From Populus alba (taxonomy: Eukaryota > Streptophyta > Magnoliopsida > Malpighiales > Salicaceae): 64,000 bases of DNA. Both the position numbers and the translations under genes were made by a program. The stretch is taken from assembly GCF_005239225.2 (NCBI RefSeq), contig NC_133300.1, positions 6,167,875 through 6,231,874 on the forward strand, written 5' to 3'. Positions 54,801 to 64,000 of the stretch are shown piece by piece (within the stretch, counting starts at the first letter, position 1; each line of letters begins with the position of its first letter). The notes beneath the pieces are model-generated. The model did not search any database and was not told where the DNA came from. It was given only the letters and a program-made list of their open reading frames with translations.

Positions 54801-57519
54801 AGTAATTTTTATTTGGAAAAATATTAAAATAATATTATTTTATTTTTTAAAATTTATTCTTCTTATTAATATATTAAAATTATTTAAAAAATTAATTTTA
54901 AAAAAATTAATCACTTTTTAAAACATTTTATACAAATGTTGAGAGAATAAAAGACAAGGTCATTTAATGATGTGATTCATAGTTTGTTTACTCACTGTTA
55001 TTTAAATTAGGTTTGAGCATATTTAGTATTATATTGTAAATTATTTTTTAAAAGAATTTTTTATTTTAAAATATCAAAAAAAAAATTATTTTTTTATTTT
55101 TAATATTAACACATCAAAATTATTAAAACACACTAAAAAAATATCAAATTAACAATTTTTTTTTAAGGAAACACACTTTAAAATGCATTATCAAGTAGGC
55201 TTATAATTGGACCTCCCTCTTTTTCATTCAATATTAATTTTTTATCTTGGGATGTTATGTATATTTTAATTGTATATATGTTATTCGGGTTTTTACTATA
55301 TTGATACATATTAATATTTAAAATAAATATTTATAGTATATTCATTATTTATTAAATAAGAAATTTAATTATGTATGCATTACTGATAAAACTTTGGATA
55401 ATGAATACTTATAATTAAGAGGTATATATATATTTGAGGAATGTATAAATATATTTAATGAAAAAAAATATAAAAATATACACACACACACATGAGTATA
55501 ATGTTAATATTAGGCATTAATATACTACATTAAATTGAAAAAAAGAAGAAGAAGAAGAAGAAGTTATATGTGTGTGTACGCATAATATCAATGTATATGT
55601 TTGAATTAGATTTAGATCAGGTTTTAGGATGAATTTATTGATATTATTACCTTATTTAAAAAGAATTTTGGATATTTATATCTAACTCAAAATAGTAATT
55701 ATCCAAAAAAAAAATAATCATTCATCTAGATCTATTAAGGTGAATATTTATCAAATTTAAGTTAAAATTATCACTCCTAAATATCAAGTAGAAACATATT
55801 AAATATATGCTTCTTAAGCAATACATATGTGAATATACATCTTTCAAATCATTTGAAAATAAAATTTAATTTTAATCGTCATACAAGCAAGTTTCAAAAA
55901 ACCATGTATCAGACTAAAAAAAAACATGTTTATATGCTAAAATATATATGCTGATGTAAAATACTTTAATGAATTTGTCCGACTACAATATATATTCCAT
56001 GATTGCATTAAGGTATATGTTATTTTTATTTTTATTCACTTTTGGGTTATATTATTTGCATTAAGATATATAAGCACATGTATATCCCGTGATTGTCGAA
56101 CCTAACTAAAGGTTTGAGTCATATATTAACCTATGAATTACCAGGTCAATTTAAGTTAATTATGAAATAAAGTTGTTTTGGGTAATTTTTTTTTAAAAAA
56201 CCTAAAAATACATCATTTTAGATTAAAAAAATTAAAAAAATCTTTAAAATTGACATGACCTAGTCAATCTAGTTATGGATTAACCTCCTAGGTTACTCGA
56301 GTTTGGCTAGATTAATGTCTAAAAAAAGTTTGAAAGAAAATCCTTCTATGGTCAAGCTCTGAATTGACATATCATCGGACTGACTCGTCAGGCCAGACTT
56401 ATTATATTAAATAATAATATAAATCATATCTTGAAATTTTATATAACAGTTTAAGCTTTTGACCTTTGTTAACCAAGTGGTCATGAGTTTAAATCTTGAT
56501 ATCTCATCTAACAACTTAAATCTTTGGATTAAGGTGATAATTTAAGATATTAACAATGGAATATCTATAAACAAAAGAAAGTTTGAAAAGAATTTATAGA
56601 CTTTGAATGCAAATCTCTCCAACAAATTCTAGATCATGTGTTTAATTTATACACAAACCATGCAATATATATATATATAAAAAAAGTTATAGAAATGAAA
56701 AAAGGTGAAGCCTTCGAAGTTCAAATTGAAGTATCAAGGCAATTCTAACAATTAAAGTTACATAAGCATAGATTAAGAAAATTCAAACATAAATCATAAC
56801 AATATTTACTTTGATGCGAACTCATATTTGATGATTTAGATTCTAATTCATTAACATTGTTTCACTAGATTCTCTAGGCAAAGTAAAAAAAAAAAAAAAA
56901 CATGTTTATTCAATAGCAACACTTGCAGCACTCAAGTCCAAGGAGAGATCAAAAGTTTGTAACAAAACAAAAACTAGATAGTAAGTAGATGGGTGCATAG
57001 AAGCAAGGTTTATACATATGGAAATCAATTAAATTGTTACTTTATGTCACATCTTTAATTATAGTTTTTACATACTTTGGTCAAGATTAAAAGGATATTT
57101 GAGAGTATTGTAGCGATTGCTTTTTAAAGTTTTTTTTATTTGAAAATGCATCAAAATAATATTTTATTATTATTTTTTTAAAAATTATTTTTGAAATTGT
57201 TTTTCAATTTTGCCGAACCCAATTTGGAACAGAATACGAAATGAGACTAAAGTGATCTACTAAAGGTAGATTGTCTATTTTCAGCTATGAAAATAATATG
57301 TCAGTACAAATTATCTTTTTTTGAACCATTTTAATCTTCATGCCAAACATTTACCTCGTTAATTGTTCCTATCTTAATGCTAGGCATTGACCTTGCTAAT
57401 TGTTCGTCAAGGAAAATTGAAATTGTTTAAGCACAAAGACTCTTAATATTGTCAAGTATGTATCTCGACCAAAATGAAAAATGTTGTTCTCTATAATTCA
57501 ACTCAAGAATTCTAAGAAA
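54801..57519. other. AT-rich spacer, no gene seen
   Basis: Holds A/T runs, a GAA run near 55,541-55,563, and short AC and TG runs near 55,480 and 55,570. A TTTAAGCTTTTGACC-type block near 56,450 resembles the repeat at 21,430-21,680. No coding region is seen. Confidence 0.45.
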
Positions 57520-60364
57520 CTTACCTTTCCAATTATCTTACTGTACATGGGAATCACATCTTGTATTGTGGTCTCAAAGTGAGTCGTTGCATCATAGCTC
57601 TGCAAAGAATATTGTGATCTTAATTAGTATTGTTAAGTTATTTAAGGAAAAGGTGAAATTTAGAAAGCTAGACCACAAGCTTGTTAGTAGAGTTACATGG
57701 AGACATGAAAAGGTTCCTCTTTTGAGCTACTATATAAGGATCTATAATTGCTATGTAGATGAAAACTCCAGCCAATCTTGTCACAAGGGTAAGAAAAGAC
57801 ATGTATAAATGGTAGGTATACTTGTAACTTACAATAGAAATAAAGCAATGGTCATCTTCCTCTTTATTTTCATGCACATATCTGTCGTAAATACCATAGA
57901 AAATCTCATCTACTAGACTAAACAAGTAAATTCCTGCCTTCAATTCCATCTCAAGGTTATCTGTTTTAGCTTCGGTTGAAACAAAAATAATGTATTTTCC
58001 TTATAGAGCAACATTTTGAGCATATGAACAACAGAAGAGGTACTTGGAGAAGTAATGTGAAAGTTTACAAACAAATCTTCAAAGATATCCAAAATTGAAT
58101 ATCTGCAACTTAAATTTTAACTATCTATTTTCTATCCATCTTAATAATGCATTTAAAAGCATGCAGTCGATTAAAGGGCATTGTAATATGCATTTGAAGG
58201 CTTATATGAGAGCCTTTAGGGTTTCATCTGCACAAATAAAAATAAATATACGTGTGAGATTTGTGTCCAATTACTTCTGTGGCAGAATAACTTGTGCAGA
58301 GTGAGAATCACCAGTGTCAGGAATAGGATAACTTATTATACAAATAGCACGAGAAACCTTTCCAACTTTCTTCACCTGTGGCATTACAATAATGACAGAT
58401 AAAAGGTGATTAACATAGTCAAAGCCTATTTTAACAAATGAAGTAGTGAAGCAAGAGACTAATCTCAAAATTGTTTAATGCTACCTTATTTGGCAAATAG
58501 AACGGTTCATAAATAACTTTCTTGCATCTAATAGTTTCTCCTTCAAAAGTCACGTTAATTGCTTTTCCATTTTCATCAAACTCTACATGTTAATATACAA
58601 CAAGACTTATGAGGATCAAGTAGTCTAACAACAGAAAGCAAGCAACAAATCAAGAATCATAGATTCATATGCTAAAGAAGAGGTCATGGATACAAGTTGT
58701 TATCGTAATTTTACTTTACATTCTAGCTTGTTGAGCATGTAAGTGCTACCATCTACTACACTTAATTGTGCAAATGACTGACAAAATACCAAGACATGTT
58801 AGAGAAACTTATCTTCACTCCTTAACTCTGTAAAAACACTATGGACTTCAACAAACCTAAGACAATTCTGCTAGTCCATATAGTGGATAGATATAAGGTG
58901 ATCCTTCTTGGAAACGTGCCAATGACTCTACATAAAGCTTTACGAAACAAACAACAGAATAACTTGAAAATTATTCTGTCTTCTTCTTCTTCTTCTTCTT
59001 CTTCTTCTTTGTGTAACCATCAAAGACGAGTAGAGAACAAGATTTCAATGAATTGTAAGTGCACCTTCATTCTCTTCACAAAATCCAAAGCTGGCTGATC
59101 TAAGTAACCATCATCAAGATAAAGACCTAGTGCATGGCCGACAAAGTCGATCGTATCATCTTCTAACCCATTTTTTCTACATGAAACATGATTAACAAGC
59201 ATTAATCTAATAGTTAAAATTTGATTATCTAGCTTTTAAAAACATAAAATATACATTAAGGTGTATGAATTCATTCAAGCCCTTTTATCAATAAATGATA
59301 TGATCTTAAACTAAACTGAAATTTCTATCAATTAAAGAAAATTGTTAATCAAACACATACGCGATAACTTCTCTTGTTGTAATTTTAGTCACATATAAAC
59401 CCTTACGAGACTTGGGATCATTGTCCTTGTAATCTTGGACATAAATGAAGAACTTTTGAGCACGGTGTTTTTCAAACAATCCCATCAATGGCGATTTTAG
59501 TGCTTCCGCATCAGTTGCTGGAACTTTGTGGATCTGAAAATCAAAATTACTTCTTTCATTTTTCACTAAACAATAATATCTTTTGTTCTAGATTTTAGAT
59601 TACGCAAATGTGCTCTACCTTCCTTTTATTGCACACAAAACTACCATCAACAACCTTCAAATTAAGACACTTGGTAACATCTATGTGTATCAGAACATGA
59701 ACCAAACCACCATTGGTGATAATAAACTAGTATAAAAAATTGAAAAAAAAAAACAACGTAAACATTTACTGTATGTTATCATTTAAGAACGAGATCATAA
59801 AACTGCATACAAAATATATCAGGTACCATGTCAACATTGTATTCCTTGTTTGCACCTAGGCTCTCTGAAGACTAGTCACTCCCCTTGAAATGCTTCCATA
59901 GCTACAATCATGAAGACGGTCAAGGAAAAAATCACATAAGAATATGAAAAGGATAGTAGACAAGAAAATCAAAAGTTTTACAACATGAACATAAGAGAGT
60001 CACCTGATTATGATTAAGAGATGTTGATTCTCCTCTATAATAGTCATTGCGGTCCATATACAATACATGTTTCAAACGAAGATTCAATTGGATTATCATT
60101 GAAAAATTAAATTATATAGATAAATTAAAGAGAAACACATGCATTTTTAAAACACCAAGACTCCAAAAATCTAATGCCTTTCTGCATTCATCGATGGAGA
60201 GTAAATGTTGCAGGGCCAGAACATTAAAACAATAGTGTTATGCTTGTGATAACAAAAACATCTAAAAAAAGAGAGAATTACTTTGAGTCCATCAATAGAA
60301 AGAAGACCACTAAGCATTCCTTGAGACCAGTTCCTAGAACAATCACATCATACTCTTCATCCTT
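57520..60364 (-). pseudogene. Rab GDP-dissociation inhibitor pseudogene, introns retained
   Basis: Pieces in order on the minus strand: EEYDVIVLGTGLKEC (60,364-60,282; start ATG replaced by AAG, then a deletion and slip), MDRNDYYRGESTSLN (about 60,057-60,005), LWKHFKGSD-stop-SSESLG to EYNVDMVP (59,905-59,830), FIITNGGLVHVLIHIDVTK (59,735-59,617), KVPATDAEALKSPLMGLFEK and FFIYVQDYKDNDPKS (59,535-59,360), DFVGHALGLYLDD (59,180-59,068), SLARFQEGSPYIYPLYGLAE ending in TAG (58,960-58,850), STYMLNKLEC, CKKVIYEPFYLPNK, KVGKVSRAICII and ILPQK, VDEIFYGIYDRY (57,840-57,960) and SYDATTHFETTIQDVIPMYS near 57,590-57,520. This is nearly all of a Rab GDI, the cytosolic protein that extracts GDP-Rabs from membranes. 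Lost start, at least three stops, slips and a missing last exon show it is dead. Retained introns show it came from DNA duplication. Confidence 0.9.
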
Positions 60365-60498
60365 GGTAACAAAATCCAACTTATAAACAAACCTTTTTGG
60401 AGATTTGATAGGTACAAGGAAGGAATGACGAGATTATTATTATTTTTTTAACAAAATAAGGAGAAATATCGGAGATAATGAAAAGAAAAAGGTCAAGT
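60365..60498. other. Upstream flank of the GDI pseudogene
   Basis: Short A- and T-rich stretch. No feature is seen apart from the microsatellite that follows. Confidence 0.3.
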
Positions 60499-60552
<54 letters not shown>

Positions 60553-60577
60553 CGCGCGCGCGCACGCGCGCGCACGC
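60499..60577. repeat. Compound microsatellite (TC)n(TA)n(TG)n(CG)n
   Basis: Four dinucleotide repeats follow one another within about 80 bp, ending in alternating CG/CA. The alternating purine-pyrimidine part (TG and CG) is of a kind that can adopt Z-DNA. Confidence 0.95.
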
Positions 60578-62496
60578 TTATGATTTAGAGCAAGTCTTTA
60601 GTGGGAACCAACGACAATAATGCAAAAAGCAACGTTAAACAGGTGAGTACCAAAATCCGAGGAATGGTTAGGAAAGGTATGTTACCATGCGCCAACATGC
60701 ATTTCTAGACATTAAATTTTATTTTAACCTAATTTAATGTGGGATGTTAATCTCTCTAGTTTGTAGAAAAAATAACATTGTTTTAGTATTTTTCCCTTTT
60801 TATATTTATGTTCAAGGATGACATCATATTATTAACTCAATGAAATTCATTATGGGAAAAACACATACATAAGGGGGAAGATAAAAAAAATTCATGACTC
60901 TCCTAAAAGTGATAAAAATATCTTGATCATATTAGTTATTCAATGGATCCACACTACAAAAATTAATAGATAAAAGTAGGAGAGAGAAATAATATGTGGT
61001 GAAGTTTTAATTATTTTTGGTGGGTCATAAATTTTATTTTTTCTCTCATATGTTTTGTTTTTTTTTTTCAAATAATATTTTATTGAGTAACTAATAAAAT
61101 ACCACTAATTCAGCTTGAGTATAATAAAATCTTAAATCTTAAATTTTGTTCTTTTACCCAAATAAATTTTACTTTGAAAATCCAAATCAAAATCATTGTA
61201 TAAAAAAAATGATATAAAAAAAATGAAAAATCAAGTTTTTAATTAAATCTTTAGCTGAATTGTTGTGGGAAAGGAATTTTTTTTGGGGCAATAAATAATT
61301 CTTTAATTTTTTTTATGGATTGAATTTTGTACTAATTTGAATTGTGATAAAAGTTCTTATGGCTACAATCAACATTTTGTGAAATTATATGTTTAAGAAT
61401 TTATTTTGAACAATAAACCAACTTTTGGAGCAGTGATGAAGGAGATCAAAACGTAGATTTGGAGTTGAAACTTTCTCCATCAGCAATATAACCAGTGATG
61501 GAAGTTTTCTAAGTGGGAAAAAAAATAAATAAAGAGAAATAAGTGAAAGGGTATCAAAATTAAAAATAGGTAATTTTGAAGCGAGTGATTTGCACGTAAT
61601 CGGATTGCGAGTTTTTTATTGCACGGCTTTTGATAGGAGAAGACTAGTTTTTAGCAGATTAACTTATGACCGTTGGATCTAGCTTGTTTTTTTCTGTGCG
61701 ATCTAGGGTTCATTAAATAATAATATTTTTCAAAGAAAAGCATAAACAAACACATTATAGAGTTGAATTTACCAATCACATGCTTTTAAATGTACGAGTC
61801 CACAATAAAAGTGCAACCCAGATAGAGATTTGAGAGAAAAATATTCTATTAAAATTATTTTTTGAATTTTCAAATTAATATATTAATATTAAAAATAAAT
61901 TTTAAAAAATAAAAATAATATATTTTTCTAAATAAAAAACATTTTAAAAAACAATCACAACCAAATTTTTAAATACCCCTATAAAAAGCCTAGATGGGAC
62001 CAAAAATAAAAAAAGATTATATGCGAGTTCTTTATTCTCCTGATCATCACAAGATTATCTTCTGCTTGCTTTATAAAATAGGGCATAAATGCAAAGAATC
62101 TCACACTGATAAAGAGTCTTGTGGATGCATATTCCTATCCTTTCCCCCACTGAAATTGAAATAAAATAAAGCAAGACATGGCATACATATATATTAATTT
62201 AGCTTCAATTCAAGCTATATTAATATATACACAAACACACATGATCTGTATCTTAAACCCTGTAAATTTCTTGAATAAACAAGCAAATATTAACCACGTA
62301 CAAGCCAGGATGAAGGTTTTATTTGAAAATTTTTGTTGGAAATCCTCCATATTTCGGATTCAATCTGGAAAAGGTAACCTGCAAGACAGTTTCGGAGTTG
62401 CATTCAGACAGCTGGTTAATTTCCTGAGCACCAAGACACCATTTGACATTGATTTACACTCTACCATGCAAGAAAAATGAGTTGTAACAAGCGAGC
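60578..62496. other. AT-rich spacer, no gene seen
   Basis: The last part (about 62,030-62,496) is likely 3' untranslated region and flank of the MADS gene. The rest has A/T runs and no recognisable element. Confidence 0.45.
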
Positions 62497-63714
62497 CTAC
62501 CCAAGTGTAAGAAAAGAACACACGTTGTCGCAGTCCTGACGAGGATTTGCTGAGGTGCTGCTGATATTGGTCACCATAGAATCTGACGACTGGCCTTGTT
62601 CGAGCAAATGCCCTTGGCCCTTTGATAAATTCATTAACTGCCAAGTAAAATATGAACTCAAAGTGAGAGGGAGTAACAAGAAGGAGCTGAAAATTAATAA
62701 TAGGTCTCATAGTCTCACTCTCTGCTTCAATCGCTGGTTCTCTTCTATTAGTTGTTGCTCCTGCAAATTAACAAAAAATAAGGAAAAATGAATCACAGAG
62801 AGTAACCATATCAGTTCATGCACATCATATGGGGTTTCATGTACAGTAATTTTCACAAACTTTGCATGAATATTTTATTTTTTCTCATTGTTAAAAGTAG
62901 TGAAGTGACCTTGGACTTGAGAGCATCGGCCTCCTTTAGAATTTTTTCTCCCTGAAGCACATTGAAGTTGAAACATGTGTGAGGTATTGAACAAAGTCTT
63001 CAGCGTATATATACAGGACAGAACTATCTACAAGAATTAAGACAAGACAAGAGTGCTGCATGAATAACCTTTGTTTCTATGACACGACACAAGCTTCCTT
63101 CAATTAATTTTTCTAATTTTTCTAGTTCTTCCATGTTCAGTCCCTGCAGGTCTTCTCCCCTTGTTCGCCTGTCATCAGTGGATCATCATATGTATCAGCA
63201 TTGCGAATTGAAATGTGATCTATTGTGGCAACAAGTTATTGATCCTGAGATTTTACCTCAGTTCACGGGTTTTCTCTGCTATTTCCTTGTTCAACATGGC
63301 ATGCATGGCACTATCAAGCTGAAAGGACAGAAACGAATATTGCCTTTACTAATACATGACCATGGTATCTTATGGAATTTATAAAGTTAGATCTTGAGTC
63401 AAGATCATTATCTTCTCCTTCTTCAACCTAATTCAAAGTTTTTGAAACAAGCTTTTGAGTGAAAGAAGAGGAAAAACAATGTTACGAAAAGGTAGCCATG
63501 CATTTATCAGATAATTTGACTCGCCAATCCAATATTAATCATCAAGAGCGAAAAAGGAATATATATATATAAACAATCTTGATGTGGTTTCAAATTCAAT
63601 ATAACTTGATAGGCTACAGTATAAAAACTAATTACCTGAAGCTCAACCGATGGTTGACTAAATGTGTCAAGGTTTTTGGGATGCAGATTACGCCTTTCTA
63701 TCACTTGCTCAATG
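62497..63714 (-). CDS. SVP: SVP/JOINTLESS-type MADS-box gene, exons 2-7 (exon 1 beyond right edge)
   Basis: Exons: 63714-63636 (79 nt), 63318-63257 (62), 63168-63069 (100), 62951-62910 (42), 62760-62719 (42) and 62637-62497 (141 with stop). The 79-62-100-42-42 pattern is that of MIKC MADS genes of the SVP group. The product covers the I region (IEQVIERRNLHPKNLDTFSQ, PSVELQ), the K domain (MHAMLNKEIAEKTRELR; RGEDLQGLNMEELEKLEKL; CRVIETK) and a C-terminus with EQGQSSDSMVTN, ending CDNVCSFLTLG. SVP proteins repress flowering and control dormancy in woody plants. The MADS DNA-binding exon, about 60 residues, must lie past 64,000. The C-terminus ends LTLG, where relatives have a longer L-K-L-G-L-P-type end. 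AGL24 is the alternative name; the SVP group itself is secure. Confidence 0.9.
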
Positions 63715-64000
63715 CTTCAAGAACAAAAGGTAGAGCAAATCATTTCTTGAATTTTCATGTCCAGGAATAGGCAAAAACTAGCTAAAAACAGTGCCAATGG
63801 TGGGATGTTTCAAGGATCACTTGTAATCGCTAGCAGCTATGATTCTTCCCAAAAGGACTCACCAAGATGTAAAGAAACAATCAACCTGTGAGGAAGGGTA
63901 GAAGATTTGCTGCTACTATGGCAACAGCAAACTACTAGAAAAAAATGCTGCTACAATTACAACAACAAACCATCAAACCTAAAAAAGATGGGCCTACCCA
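63715..64000 (-). other. SVP: First intron of the SVP-type gene, start (runs off the right edge)
   Basis: Sequence upstream of exon 2 on the minus strand with no further exon visible. MADS exon 1 is not within the window. Confidence 0.6.

Noticed and set aside
57566..57808. Plus-strand 80-codon open frame
   Set aside because: It is the opposite strand of GDI pseudogene exons and shows no domain of its own.

Overview
The window is nuclear DNA of a flowering plant. Genes have many GT-AG introns, the spaces between them are AT-rich, there are Copia, hAT, Harbinger-type and SINE elements, and no bacterial-style operons. The gene content (a SAUR cluster, an SVP-type MADS gene, a ULP2-type SUMO protease) fits a eudicot. 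The SINE resembles those I know from Salicaceae, so a poplar or willow relative is my best guess, not a proof.

Left part (1-15,050). The window opens with the first exon of an EXECUTER1-like plastid protein on the minus strand. Next come a broken trihelix transcription-factor gene, a complete but dead Ty1/copia retrotransposon (4,605-9,121, LTRs about 95% identical), an old SINE, and a 4.1-kb hAT transposon (10,844-14,907) with a perfect 8-bp target duplication. The hAT sits inside an older Harbinger-like element. Middle-left (15,300-36,200) holds an intact six-exon TVP15/COPI-associated membrane protein gene, then a SAUR cluster: three intact genes (20,038; 24,324; 28,288), three broken ones, and one promoter that has lost its gene. 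The SAUR loci share a conserved upstream module.

Middle (28,974-42,835) is a large direct duplication. Each unit carries a four-exon HAD phosphatase gene of MDP1 type, a 167-bp tandem array and an AT-rich block. Each phosphatase copy carries single-base indels in homopolymers at different places, so either both are decaying or the assembly is inaccurate here. The second unit was later invaded by a SINE, an unclassified insert and a Harbinger-like element.

Right part (43,105-64,000). A 19-exon SUMO protease gene (ULP2 type, 1,037 codons in my model, His-Asp-Cys triad present) covers 11.5 kb. Its N-terminal part contains three tandemly duplicated exons, each carrying a SUMO-interaction-like motif; this is the most interesting feature of the window. 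After it come a multi-exon, degraded Rab GDP-dissociation inhibitor pseudogene and exons 2-7 of an SVP/JOINTLESS-type MADS-box gene whose MADS exon lies beyond the right edge.

The order EXECUTER1 - TVP15-like - ULP2 matches what I remember of neighbouring Arabidopsis genes (At4g33630, At4g33625, At4g33620). The SAUR and phosphatase cluster therefore appears to be an insertion or lineage-specific expansion inside an old gene neighbourhood. There is no sign that the genes act together as a pathway. All exon models were built by eye from splice sites, reading frame and family knowledge; no database search was run.
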